Part shown: piece by piece, positions 49,030 through 57,607 of the stretch
Layout: the number at the start of each line of letters is the position of its first letter
Position numbering within the stretch: position 1 is the stretch's first letter
Source of the DNA: Chlorobiota bacterium
GTDB lineage: Bacteria; Bacteroidota; Chlorobiia; Chlorobiales; Chlorobiaceae
Reading direction: 5' to 3'
Length of the DNA: 64,000 nt
Assembly (NCBI GenBank): GCA_016866305.1
Contig: VGMX01000004.1
Location: 83,531 to 147,530 of the forward strand
Notes under the pieces: model-generated
What the model was told of the DNA's origin: nothing
Database searches by the model: none
Seen by the model: the letters and a program-made list of their open reading frames with translations, nothing else
Made by a program: the position numbers and the translations under genes

Positions 49030-50604
49030 CTATTTGGCGTAGGCAATTGACCGCCGCTCCCTCACGATGGTAACCCTGATCTGGCCGGGATACTGGGCCT
49101 CCGACTCGATTTTGCGAGCGATGTCGTGCGCAAGCACATCGGCCTGTGAATCGCTCACGTTATCACCTTCAACGATAACCCGGATCTCCCTCCCTGCCTG
49201 CAGCGCATAGGTTTTCAAAACACCGGGAAAACCCTTTGCAATCTCTTCGAGGCTTTCAAGCCGTTTCACGTTTCCGTCGGCGGTTACCGCCCCGCGTGCA
49301 CCGGGACGCGAGAGCGAGATAACGTTGGCCGCATCGACAAGATCTGCCAGCGGAGACTCCTTTTCCACATCGCCGTGATGGGCGGCAACCGCGTTGACGA
49401 CAAGCGGCGATTCATTGAACTTTTTCAGGAATGCGCTTCCGGTAATGGCATGCGGTTCGTTGCTCTCGGGAAGCACCAGACCGATGTCGTGCAGAAGACC
49501 GGCTCGCTTTGCAAGCCGGGTATCGAGCTTGAGTTCCGAGGCCATGAGGCCCGAAAGCATGGCGACCTCCCTGCTGTGCTGCAGGAGATTCTGCCCGTAA
49601 ACCGTATGGAACTTCATGTTGCCGATCAGGCGCACCAGTTCGGAAGGCATATCCGGCAGCTGAAGCGAAGAGAGAGCCTCTTCACCGGCGCTCATGATAA
49701 CGTCGTCGATCTCTTTTTTCGCATCCTGATAGGCTTTTTCGATAGCGACAGGATGAATGATACCGTCCACCAGCAGCTTCTGGAGAGTAAGTTTTGCAAG
49801 TTCACGGCGCAGGGGATCAAAACAGGAGAGAATCACCACTTCAGGAGTATCATCGACGATGATATCAACACCGGTAGCATTTTCGAAGGCCTTGATGTTG
49901 CGTCCCTCTCGTCCGATAATGCGGCCCTTGAGCTCGTCGCTCTGAATATGCACGACCGAAAGCGCATTCTCGGTAGCCTGTTCAAACGATATCCGCTGGA
50001 TAGCGGTAAGAAGGGTTTTTTCGGCAAGACGTTCGGCCTTCTGCTCGGCTTCCTCATGGATGCGGTGAATGGTTTCGGTGGCCTCTTCACGAGCTTTGGT
50101 AACCATGTTGTCGACAAGCATCTGCCTGGCTTCGTCGGCCTGCAGGTTACTGATGCTCTCCAGACGCTGGTTCTGTTCGGCAATAATGCGCTCAAGGTCG
50201 GCAGAACGCACCCTGACGGTCTCCATGGTCTGCTCGGCTTCCTTGCGCTGCTCCTGGAGCTTCCGTTCGGCATCCCGGAGGTCCTGGCTCTGCTTCTTCA
50301 ACTGTCCTTCCTTCTGCTGAACCTGTTTCTGCAGCTGGTTGAACTTGTTGTTCTTGATAACCACTTCCTGATCGAACTCCCGCCGCTTCTTTTTCCACTC
50401 CTGGTTGACCTCGCTGACCTTCAGTTCCTTGTACTCGTTAGCCTCCTTCTGAGCTTCCTGGACTATCTGCACCGCCCTTTCCTCGGCCTCAAGCACTCTG
50501 GTGGTGCCGATGCGTTCAAGGAAATACCTGCCGACAAGAAATCCGATGACAAAAAACACCACCGCAGCAAATACAACCAGAAACAGGTTTATGACAATCC
50601 CCAT
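49030..50604 (-). CDS. rny: Ribonuclease Y
   Basis: 524 residues: N-terminal membrane helix (NLFLVVFAAVVFFVIGFLVG), a long coiled coil (~30-210), KH domain with GREGRNIKAFE (GxxG), then an HD phosphohydrolase core with HSREVA and LLHDIG. It cleaves mRNA at the membrane. A perfect Shine-Dalgarno AAGGAGGT lies eight bases before the ATG. Downstream of the 6S RNA gene on the minus strand, in the conserved zapA-6S-rny order. Confidence 0.97.
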   Translation of the reverse strand: MGIVINLFLVVFAAVVFFVIGFLVGRYFLERIGTTRVLEAEERAVQIVQEAQKEANEYKELKVSEVNQEWKKKRREFDQEVVIKNNKFNQLQKQVQQKEGQLKKQSQDLRDAERKLQEQRKEAEQTMETVRVRSADLERIIAEQNQRLESISNLQADEARQMLVDNMVTKAREEATETIHRIHEEAEQKAERLAEKTLLTAIQRISFEQATENALSVVHIQSDELKGRIIGREGRNIKAFENATGVDIIVDDTPEVVILSCFDPLRRELAKLTLQKLLVDGIIHPVAIEKAYQDAKKEIDDVIMSAGEEALSSLQLPDMPSELVRLIGNMKFHTVYGQNLLQHSREVAMLSGLMASELKLDTRLAKRAGLLHDIGLVLPESNEPHAITGSAFLKKFNESPLVVNAVAAHHGDVEKESPLADLVDAANVISLSRPGARGAVTADGNVKRLESLEEIAKGFPGVLKTYALQAGREIRVIVEGDNVSDSQADVLAHDIARKIESEAQYPGQIRVTIVRERRSIAYAK

Positions 50605-50669
50605 TACCGTTTACCTCCTTTTAACATGCCAGTCCTTTTCAGGAAAAAGGCACCGTTTTAAACAAAAAA

Positions 50670-50866
50670 ATCCGCACCAGGGCGGGATGTGTAAGATTCA
50701 AGAACCCGTTTGACACGGTGGGCGCCTCCTTCAGGTTTTTTGCTTCCAATGCGGCTCCTTGCGGATGCCGATGAAATCCGGTTGAACCGGAGTTTTCAAT
50801 CAAGGCCTGCAATCAAAAAGAAGAGTTCGGCTCCCGTTTGAATAGTGTTAGTTCTTTTACTTACAA
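50670..50866 (-). ncRNA. ssrS: 6S RNA (SsrS-type)
   Basis: Between zapA and rny the minus strand can fold into a long rod: outer stems TGTAAG/CTTACA (50860-50865 with 50690-50695) and GAAC/GTTC (50851-50854 with 50702-50705), then ACAC/GTGT, then GGG(A)GCC/GGC(G)CCC. A large asymmetric bubble of mostly pyrimidine/purine sides comes next, then GCAGGCCTTG / CAAGGAGCCGC, and a terminal CCGG-TTCAA-CCGG hairpin. This is the 6S architecture that mimics an open promoter. An intrinsic terminator with seven T follows (50671-50693). zapA as neighbour is the classic position of 6S. Confidence 0.75.
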
Positions 50867-50914
50867 TACACCCCTCGTACCTGGTACGGATATTTCTTCT
50901 ACTTTCAATGTAAA

Positions 50915-51181
50915 TTATTCCTGTAAATTTTGCCCTATAAAATCATTGAGCCGGTTTATTTTCTGCCGTAGTGCCTCCAGTTCGGCTTCAAGCTCGATTT
51001 TCTTTTCGGAAAACGAAATCGCTGAAAGCACAGCGAGTTTCACCGGTTCAAAAGAGGGCGCTTTCTCGGCAAACAGCCGCATCACACGATCCACATCCTC
51101 AGCCGCCTTTTCGGTCAACTCGCGGCTTTCGGCCCGCAGCGGATAGCTGTCGCCGTAGACATTTACATCGATCTTTTCCAT
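50915..51181 (-). CDS. zapA: Cell division protein ZapA-like
   Basis: 88 residues. Starts MEKIDVNVYGDSYPLRA (the ZapA beta region), followed by VDRVMRLFAEKAPSFEP and a long C-terminal helix with heptad character (KKIELEAELEALRQKINRL). ZapA stabilises FtsZ polymers at the division site. It has no clear strong Shine-Dalgarno. It lies ten bases downstream of the coiled-coil gene on the minus strand, and upstream of 6S RNA and rny. Confidence 0.85.
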   Translation of the reverse strand: MEKIDVNVYGDSYPLRAESRELTEKAAEDVDRVMRLFAEKAPSFEPVKLAVLSAISFSEKKIELEAELEALRQKINRLNDFIGQNLQE

Positions 51182-51191
51182 ACGGCTTTCC

Positions 51192-51485
51192 TTACAAGTT
51201 TCGGTTACTTCTCAGTTCCATCTCGATTTTCTGCAGAATCACGACCAGCTTCTGTTTTACGCGCAGTTTTTCAGCATGGGTAAACTCTGCTTCCGGTCCG
51301 GTCAGGGAAGTTGAACCGGTTTCGGGCAGCTTGCACGATCTCAGAATATTCTGAAGTGTCGCGAGTTCTGAACGCAGAGCCTCGTTTTCTTTCCGGCACT
51401 CATGCAGCCGGGAAACGAGGTTTCCGACATTTTCCTCAAGCAGGCTGACATCAGCCGGGATGTTCTGCCCATCCTGATCATGCAT
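51192..51485 (-). CDS. Small coiled-coil protein between pheT and zapA
   Basis: 97 residues, mostly one coiled coil (SLLEENVGNLVSRLHECRKE; ALRSELATLQNIL) with a second helix at the C-terminus (KQKLVVILQKIEMELRS). No domain name can be given. The position pheT / this gene / zapA is seen in related genomes, and a division-linked ZapB-like role is a reasonable guess. It starts 13 bases after the pheT stop, so is co-transcribed. Confidence 0.7.
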   Translation of the reverse strand: MHDQDGQNIPADVSLLEENVGNLVSRLHECRKENEALRSELATLQNILRSCKLPETGSTSLTGPEAEFTHAEKLRVKQKLVVILQKIEMELRSNRNL

Positions 51486-51498
51486 GGAACAAAGATCG

Positions 51499-53913
51499 TC
51501 AGACTTGTCGAATTACCGCACCAAGTTGTTTTCCGGCACTCATACCGGCTTTTTCAAGTATACCGTTGATTCTTTCATCCTGCAGGGTACTCTCGTGATC
51601 GACAATTTCAACAGAGAGTGCCACACTGCGTTCCCCGCCCTGCTGCTCATTGCGTTCGAAATGATCGAACACGGCAACACTTCTGATCAGGGAATCGCTT
51701 GCCCTGACAACAGCGACAAGCTTCTGGACCGGAACGCCGCGGGGGAGAACAAACGATAAATCCCTCTGGACAGCAGGATATTTCGATGGCGATTCATATA
51801 CAACCGCGGAACTGAATACACTCTCCAGAATCGCCGTATCGAGCTCGGCGAGATACACCTCCTGGGCAATATCGAACTCACCGAGAACCGCCGGGTCAAC
51901 CATCTGAACCATACCCGCCCGGCAGATACGGTTTACCTCCTGTCCGGCCGGTAAAACATCAATACCGACCGTATTTTCATTATAGACAATAAGCGATGAT
52001 TTGTCAAGCAAATTCAGCTTCTCAAGCAGCATCTCGACTGCCCCGGTCATATCGTATACGTCGCATTTCACCGCAGGCTGGTTCCAGAGGCGAGGATAAC
52101 GGGATCCGGTTATGGCCATAACGAGATACTCCCGTTCGGTGAACGCCCCGAGCGGGCTTTCATGCGCATCGTCAGCAGACTGTGTACGAAGAAATCCCCG
52201 TGCAACTTCGAACAGCCGCAGATCGCGGTTCCCGTGGCGGATATTGTGCGCTATCACCTTGAGAAACGACGGCACAAGAGACGGGCGGAGAACCTCGAGT
52301 CCCTCGCTGATGGGATTGAGAGCGGAAACGATCCGGCTGGAGAACAGCCCGGCTTCCGACCTGCCGACCAGCGGGTTGGTGAGAATCTCGCGGAAATCAA
52401 GTCCGGTGAGAATACCTCTGAGATAATCGGGAAAATACTCCGGTACCCTGCGCGACTGGGGATAGGTTGTCATCATCTGCGGGGATGGCTGGATATTGTC
52501 GTATCCGAAAACCCTTGCCACCTCCTCGATAAGGTCTATTTCTGCGGTCACGTCAACCCTCCATGAAGGTACCGTGAACAGCATTGAACCGTCGGATTCC
52601 GGTGCTTCGGAACGGAACCCGAGACGGACAAGAATCTCTTTCATGTCTTCAGCAGGGATGGAACTGCCGAGCATTGCATTGACCCTTTCAGGCCTGAGAA
52701 GAATCCCTCGATGCTCGTCCGGTACACTTCCGCACTCCCCGGAACCGGCAATTTCCCCTCCGGCAAGCTCAAGAATCAACGCAACAGCGCATTCCGCAGC
52801 TCTCTTCACGTTCAGCGGATCGACACCCCGCTCGAAACGGTAGGAGGAATCCGAGGAGATTCCGGCTTTTTTCGCGGATTTCCTGATTCGGGAAGGTGCG
52901 AAATACGCGGATTCAAGCAGAATATCCGTCGTCAGTGCTGAAACCGCCGAATCGAGTCCGCCCATCACTCCGGCCAGTGCGACAGGTTTTTCAGCATCGC
53001 AGATGACCGGCATGCCCGGCTCCACCGTACAGCGTTCCTGGTTGAGCAGCGCAAGACTTCCGGAAACATCGCCGCGCACCACCACTCGCTCTCCGGCAAG
53101 TTTCCCGAGATCGAAGGCGTGAAGCGGCTGGCCAAGTGCATGGAGAATATAGTTGGTGATATCGACGATATTGTTCTTTGGTTTCAGACCGATGCTTTCG
53201 AGCCGCCCCTTCAGCCATGCCGGCGACTCGCTGACCGTTATACCCCGGATCACCACCGCGGTATAGTAGGAACAGGCTGCAAAATCCGTGATGTCAACAA
53301 GATTGCGGGAATCTGAAAAATCCACATGGTGCCTTGCCGGCAACACCATCTCTGCCGGAGAAGCCAGCTCACGGGCCAATCCAAGATGCGAGAGCACATC
53401 GGAGCGGTTGGGCGTAACGGCAATATCGAGCATGACGTCACGTTCCAGAACAGCCGAGAGCGGGGTGCCGGGCGAGGTTGAGGCATCCAGCTCCATGACA
53501 CCGCTATGGTCGTCCGACAGGCCAAGCTCATCTGCGGCACAGATCATGCCGAAGGAGTGAACCCCGCGGATTCTTGATTTCCTGATGGCGAACACCCCGC
53601 CGTCGGGCTGTCTGAGTTTCGCGCCGACGGTAGCAACCGGAACCACCATCCCCTGCCGGACGTTCGGCGCTCCGCAAACAATCTGCAACAGTTCGTCGCC
53701 TCCGGTATCGACCTGGCAGACCGTAAGGCGGTCAGCATCGGGATGTCTTTCGAGCGCCTCGATTCTGCCCGCGACGACATGACCGTCAGGCAGCTCGCGG
53801 GCATGCACCTCCTCGACTTCAAGACCGAGAAAGGTGAGCTTTTCAACAAGTGCCGGAATATCGGGAGAAAAGGAAGGGAGAAAATCTTTAAGCCAGTTGA
53901 CAGATATTTTCAT
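51499..53913 (-). CDS. pheT: Phenylalanyl-tRNA synthetase beta subunit
   Basis: 804 residues. An N-terminal tRNA-binding OB domain (~40-150, GHVVAGRIEALERHPDADRL) is followed by B1/B3, B5 (PERVNAMLGSSIP), the catalytic-like core, and a C-terminal ferredoxin-fold anticodon-binding domain (SPSKYPAVQRDLSFVLPRG). It pairs with PheS, which is not in the window. First gene of the pheT / coiled-coil / zapA / 6S / rny run. The ATG at 53913 fits the family N-terminus (MKISVNWLKDF). Confidence 0.97.
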   Translation of the reverse strand: MKISVNWLKDFLPSFSPDIPALVEKLTFLGLEVEEVHARELPDGHVVAGRIEALERHPDADRLTVCQVDTGGDELLQIVCGAPNVRQGMVVPVATVGAKLRQPDGGVFAIRKSRIRGVHSFGMICAADELGLSDDHSGVMELDASTSPGTPLSAVLERDVMLDIAVTPNRSDVLSHLGLARELASPAEMVLPARHHVDFSDSRNLVDITDFAACSYYTAVVIRGITVSESPAWLKGRLESIGLKPKNNIVDITNYILHALGQPLHAFDLGKLAGERVVVRGDVSGSLALLNQERCTVEPGMPVICDAEKPVALAGVMGGLDSAVSALTTDILLESAYFAPSRIRKSAKKAGISSDSSYRFERGVDPLNVKRAAECAVALILELAGGEIAGSGECGSVPDEHRGILLRPERVNAMLGSSIPAEDMKEILVRLGFRSEAPESDGSMLFTVPSWRVDVTAEIDLIEEVARVFGYDNIQPSPQMMTTYPQSRRVPEYFPDYLRGILTGLDFREILTNPLVGRSEAGLFSSRIVSALNPISEGLEVLRPSLVPSFLKVIAHNIRHGNRDLRLFEVARGFLRTQSADDAHESPLGAFTEREYLVMAITGSRYPRLWNQPAVKCDVYDMTGAVEMLLEKLNLLDKSSLIVYNENTVGIDVLPAGQEVNRICRAGMVQMVDPAVLGEFDIAQEVYLAELDTAILESVFSSAVVYESPSKYPAVQRDLSFVLPRGVPVQKLVAVVRASDSLIRSVAVFDHFERNEQQGGERSVALSVEIVDHESTLQDERINGILEKAGMSAGKQLGAVIRQV

Positions 53914-54040
53914 GGGAACGGGAAAATCTGCATTTGAAAAGAAAAAAGCCCTGGACCGGCAACGTACAGAGCTCTGAAAAACAAAAAGCTGGAAGGATGC
54001 TGTCTGCCGGAACAGCTTCCGACGCGACTGAAAAATTCTG

Positions 54041-54112
54041 TGACCCCAACGGGATTCGAACCCGTGCTACCACCTTGAAAGGGTGATGACCTAACCACTA
54101 GTCGATGGGGCC
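54041..54112 (-). tRNA. tRNA-Glu (anticodon UUC)
   Basis: Acceptor GGCCCCA/TGGGGTC, anticodon loop CTTTCAA (TTC), T-loop TTCGAAT, discriminator A. The 3' CCA is not encoded. Confidence 0.93.
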
Positions 54113-54119
54113 TTCTGCG

Positions 54120-54194
54120 GGTGAATGAGGGGACTCGAACCCCCGACCTCCAGGGCCACAACCTGGCGCTCTAACCAACTGAGCTACAATCACC
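54120..54194 (-). tRNA. tRNA-His (anticodon GUG)
   Basis: Anticodon loop TTGTGGC (GTG). The encoded G at -1 (54194) opposite C73 (54120) is the tRNA-His hallmark. Acceptor GTGATTG/CATTCAC has one T-T mismatch at position 5:68. CCA not encoded. Confidence 0.93.
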
Positions 54195-54219
54195 ATAAAA
54201 AGCGTATGGATGTACCTTG

Positions 54220-54292
<73 letters not shown>

Positions 54293-54319
54293 AGCTGCAC
54301 GTTTCAACGAACCAACCGG

Positions 54320-54392
54320 TCGGGGCACCGAGACTCGAACTCGGGACCTCCTGCTCCCAAAGCAGGCACGCTACCAGCTGCGCCATGCCCCG
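54320..54392 (-). tRNA. tRNA-Pro (anticodon UGG)
   Basis: Acceptor CGGGGCA/TGCCCCG, anticodon loop TTTGGGA (TGG), T-loop TTCGAGT, discriminator A followed by CCG, so CCA is not fully encoded. Last of four minus-strand tRNA genes in a row. Confidence 0.93.
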
Positions 54393-54510
54393 TTCCTTAA
54401 TGGAAGGCTCCTAATATACGACAAGAAAGAAGATTGCCAAAAAAATAATCCCGCACCAGAAAAAATAAAAAAATCACAACCAAAGCAGTACGCTTCTCCC
54501 ATGAGGGAAT

Positions 54511-54909
54511 TCACTGCCCGTCTCCCATGCCAAAATAACGGGAAACAATCGATTTCAGTTCATCGTGCGACAGCATTGAAAATGCCTCCAGAGGGGTAAC
54601 CAGCATGCGCTTCCTCAGATGCATCTCCTCCCATTCATCAAGCATGGTTTCGATCAAAAAAGGAAACACCTTCACGGAAAACAGTTTTCCGAACTTGCGG
54701 TAACAGTACTCGCCGATATGTTCCTGCCTTACCCGCCCGATGAGGCCGGCCTCTTCATACGCCTCCTTCGCTGCCGAATCCGCTGGTGAAAGACCATGCT
54801 CAACATACCCTTTCGGGATGATCCACCGGTCTGATTTTCTTGCCGTGATCAGCACCAGGCGATCTTCGAGCACGGGAATGACCCCGGACTGTAAACAAAG
54901 CCTTTTCAA
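54511..54909 (-). CDS. Nudix hydrolase (diphosphoinositol/DIPP-like type)
   Basis: 132 residues. The Nudix box reads PKGYVEHGLSPADSAAKEAYEEAG, with the catalytic Glu pair of EAYEEAG intact but K for R in REUXEE and L at the first Glu position, as in the DIPP-like subgroup. N-terminal SGVIPVLEDRLVLITARK is the usual beta start. It hydrolyses a nucleoside-diphosphate-linked or similar phosphoanhydride; the substrate cannot be told. Stands alone after the tRNA cluster. Confidence 0.82.
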   Translation of the reverse strand: MKRLCLQSGVIPVLEDRLVLITARKSDRWIIPKGYVEHGLSPADSAAKEAYEEAGLIGRVRQEHIGEYCYRKFGKLFSVKVFPFLIETMLDEWEEMHLRKRMLVTPLEAFSMLSHDELKSIVSRYFGMGDGQ

Positions 54910-55084
54910 TGATTACAGACTTGGAACTCTTGTGTTTGTCGATCTTTCAAGCGGATAAAATACGATTGATTTTCATATTTCCACCATACCCGGTACAATG
55001 AGAAGCACACTTAGAAATCACCCTGATTTTCATTACAATATAAGCAACAATGAATTTTCATATCATGCAGAAGCCGTTCAAGCC

Positions 55085-56065
55085 ATGAAAGCCATCATCC
55101 CCGTTGCCGGTGTCGGCACCCGCCTGCGCCCGCATACGTTCTCACACCCGAAGGTACTGCTGAACGTAGCCGGAAAGCCCATCATCGGCCATATCATGGA
55201 CAAGCTCATCGAGGCAGGCATCGACGAGGCAATCGTCATCGTCGGATACCTCGGAAACATGGTTGAGGAGTGGCTGAGAAAGCATTATTCGATCAGGTTC
55301 ACCTTCGTGAACCAGTCCGAAATGCTCGGGCTTGCCCACGCCATATGGATATGCAAGCCCTACGTTGCCGCAGATGAACCGGTACTGATCATTCTCGGCG
55401 ACACGATTTTCGATGTAGACCTGCAGCCTGTACTGAACAGTCCGATTTCAACCCTCGGCGTACATGAAGTGGACGATCCGAGAAGGTTTGGTGTCGCCAT
55501 TACAGAACACGGACAAATCGTCAGGCTGGAGGAAAAACCCGACGAACCATCGAGCAATCTTGCCATTGTCGGTCTTTATTTTCTCAGAAATGCCGGCCCG
55601 CTCTTCGACTCGATAGATCATGTGATTGAAAACGGCATCAGAACCAAGGGAGAATACCAGCTTACGGACGCCCTGCAGCTGATGATCGAACGAGGCGAGC
55701 CCATCACTACTTTTCCGGTAATCGGTTGGTACGACTGCGGAAAACCCGAAACGCTGCTTTCAACGAACGAAACCCTTCTGCTCGACAAACAGCCCAGGAT
55801 AAAAGAGTATCCCGGCTGCATCATCAACGACCCGGTTTTCATCGCGGAAAACGCATCGGTTGAAAACGCCATCATCGGCCCCAATGCCACCATCGGCGAA
55901 CATGCCGTTGTTACCGACGCCATCATCAGGGACTCGATCATCGGCAACAATGCAAGGGTGAGCCATATCATGCTCGATTACTCGATTATCGGCAACAATG
56001 CATTGATAAGCGGCAATCCTCACGAGATCAACATCGGCGACTACTCCGAAATACGGGTGAGGTAA
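55085..56065 (+). CDS. Sugar nucleotidyltransferase with C-terminal left-handed beta-helix repeats
   Basis: 326 residues from the ATG at 55085 (the frame from 54998 has no support). N-terminal nucleotidyltransferase motif AGVGTRLRPHTFSHPKVLL (close to GxGTRLRPxTxxxPK) and LIILGDTIF-type metal/substrate Asp. It resembles glucose-1-phosphate thymidylyl/uridylyltransferases. The C-terminal ~60 residues hold hexapeptide-like repeats (NAIIGPNATIGEHAVV; SIIGNNARVSHIM). It makes an NDP-sugar for envelope polysaccharide; which sugar is unknown. Confidence 0.85.
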   Translation: MKAIIPVAGVGTRLRPHTFSHPKVLLNVAGKPIIGHIMDKLIEAGIDEAIVIVGYLGNMVEEWLRKHYSIRFTFVNQSEMLGLAHAIWICKPYVAADEPVLIILGDTIFDVDLQPVLNSPISTLGVHEVDDPRRFGVAITEHGQIVRLEEKPDEPSSNLAIVGLYFLRNAGPLFDSIDHVIENGIRTKGEYQLTDALQLMIERGEPITTFPVIGWYDCGKPETLLSTNETLLLDKQPRIKEYPGCIINDPVFIAENASVENAIIGPNATIGEHAVVTDAIIRDSIIGNNARVSHIMLDYSIIGNNALISGNPHEINIGDYSEIRVR

Positions 56066-56072
56066 GAGATTT

Positions 56073-56088
56073 GTTGCATGAATGCAAC
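56073..56088 (+). promoter_or_regulatory. Inverted repeat overlapping the candidate metK promoter
   Basis: GTTGCAT-GA-ATGCAAC, a perfect 7-bp inverted repeat. A third ATGCAAC half-site lies at 56114-56120, 32 bases on. TTGCAT (56074-56079) with TACATT (56097-56102), 17 bases apart, is a candidate promoter overlapping the repeat. Regulatory role inferred. Confidence 0.4.
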
Positions 56089-56108
56089 CGATTGCTTACA
56101 TTTTTGCT

Positions 56109-56304
56109 TTGTTATGCAACGGCATCCCCATTACCTATGGACACGGTGCCGCAGGCTTCAAGGGAAACCGGTTCCCGCGCCTGCAGGAAGCTTTTCCGTG
56201 TCCAGTCGTTTTCCCGCTGAAATTCCACTTGCCGGAAATCCGCTTCCTGACGCTGTTTTTTCAGTCGTTCATGTTGTTCGTTTAACCAAAACACTACCAG
56301 CATC
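56109..56304 (+). ncRNA. metK leader, SAM-Chlorobi-type structured RNA
   Basis: Just upstream of metK three nested helices are readable: GGACACGG/CCGTGTCC (56139-56146 with 56196-56203), GCAGGC/GCCTGC (56151-56156 with 56179-56184) and GGGAA/TTCCC (56162-56166 with 56172-56176). A structured RNA called SAM-Chlorobi was described upstream of metK-ahcY operons in this phylum and was not shown to bind SAM. The position and operon match, but I have not aligned it to the published consensus. Confidence 0.65.
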
Positions 56305-57519
56305 ATGTCACAGTCAAGGTATTTCTTTACCTCCGAATCAGTTTCAGAAGGACATCCGGACAAGGTTGCAGACCAGATTTCCGATGCCGTGCTTGACGAA
56401 TTCATCCGCCAGGATCCCGGTTCCCGCGTTGCCTGCGAAACCTTCGTCACCACCGGCCAGGTAATCGTCGGCGGCGAAGTCACAACAAAAGGTATTGTCG
56501 ATGTCCAGAAAATCGCGCGCAAGGTTGTCAGCGACATCGGCTACACCAAAGGCGAATACATGTTCGAAGCAAACTCATGCGGCATTCTCTCCGCCCTGCA
56601 CAGCCAGTCGCCCGACATCAACCGCGGTGTTGACCGCAAGGAAGAGATCCTGGACGAGTTCGACCGCGTCGGCGCCGGCGACCAGGGCATGATGTTCGGT
56701 TACGCCTGCACGGAGACTCCCGAGCTGATGCCTGCTGCTATCCAGTTCGCCCAGCAGCTCGTCAAGAAGCTTGCCGAAATCCGCAAGGAAGGAAAAATCA
56801 TGACCTACCTCCGTCCCGACTCGAAAAGCCAGGTGACACTTGAATACATCGACGACAAGGTTGCCCGTGTTGACGCCGTCGTCATCTCCACACAGCACGA
56901 TCCCGAACCGGCCGGCATGAGTGAAGCCGACTTCCAGGCCGTGATCAGGAAAGACGTCATCGAAAACGTCATCAAGGTCGTTATTCCTGCCGGACTGCTC
57001 GACGAAAACACCAAGCTGCACATCAATCCGACCGGCCGCTTTGAAATCGGCGGACCTCACGGAGATACCGGTCTGACCGGCCGCAAAATCATTGTCGACA
57101 CTTACGGTGGCGCTGCACCGCACGGCGGCGGCGCATTCAGCGGCAAGGATCCGTCGAAGGTTGACCGCAGCGCAGCTTACGCATCACGTCACGTAGCAAA
57201 GAACATCGTTGCCGCAGGCCTTGCCGACAAGTGCACCGTCCAGGTCTCCTACGCTATCGGCGTGGCACGCCCGGTATCGATCTACATCAATACCCACGGC
57301 ACCGGCAAGAACGGACTCAGCGACAGCCAGATCCAGGAAAAAGCCGAGCAGATCTTCGATCTCCGTCCGGCAGCCATCATTCGCCACTTCAACCTCGACA
57401 GGCCTCACGGCTGGTGCTACCAGCAAACTGCAGCTTACGGACACTTCGGTCGCGAAATCTTCCCGTGGGAAAAAACCGACAAGGTCGAAGAGCTGAAGAA
57501 AGCGTTTGCCCTGGCCTGA
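56305..57519 (+). CDS. metK: S-adenosylmethionine synthetase
   Basis: 404 residues. Motifs: [16 protein letters not shown] near the N-terminus, [10 protein letters not shown], and [19 protein letters not shown], all conserved in MAT enzymes. It makes SAM from ATP and methionine. The long structured leader and a downstream ahcY 88 bases away form an operon that makes SAM and recycles SAH. No typical Shine-Dalgarno before the ATG; ACTACCAGCATC precedes it, so initiation may depend on leader structure. Confidence 0.97.
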   Translation: MSQSRYFFTSESVSEGHPDKVADQISDAVLDEFIRQDPGSRVACETFVTTGQVIVGGEVTTKGIVDVQKIARKVVSDIGYTKGEYMFEANSCGILSALHSQSPDINRGVDRKEEILDEFDRVGAGDQGMMFGYACTETPELMPAAIQFAQQLVKKLAEIRKEGKIMTYLRPDSKSQVTLEYIDDKVARVDAVVISTQHDPEPAGMSEADFQAVIRKDVIENVIKVVIPAGLLDENTKLHINPTGRFEIGGPHGDTGLTGRKIIVDTYGGAAPHGGGAFSGKDPSKVDRSAAYASRHVAKNIVAAGLADKCTVQVSYAIGVARPVSIYINTHGTGKNGLSDSQIQEKAEQIFDLRPAAIIRHFNLDRPHGWCYQQTAAYGHFGREIFPWEKTDKVEELKKAFALA

Positions 57520-57537
57520 TCACGAAACCCGGACGAG

Positions 57538-57577
57538 CCCCCTTTTCCCGTAAGTCAGAAAAGGGGGGTCCTGACTT
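57538..57577 (+). promoter_or_regulatory. Pseudoknot-capable hairpin between metK and ahcY
   Basis: Stem 1: CCCCCTTTTC (57538-57547) with GAAAAGGGGG (57558-57567). The loop end AAGTCA (57552-57557) can pair with TGACTT (57572-57577) just after the stem, giving an H-type pseudoknot. It lies 30 bases before the ahcY ATG, which has no clear Shine-Dalgarno. A regulatory role is inferred from geometry alone. Confidence 0.5.
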
Positions 57578-57607
57578 TGAAACTGTATTTAAAAACAACA
57601 ACCACTC

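Noticed and set aside
49375..50661. 428-codon plus-strand frame across rny
   Set aside because: Shadow of rny, which has all RNase Y domains and a perfect ribosome site.
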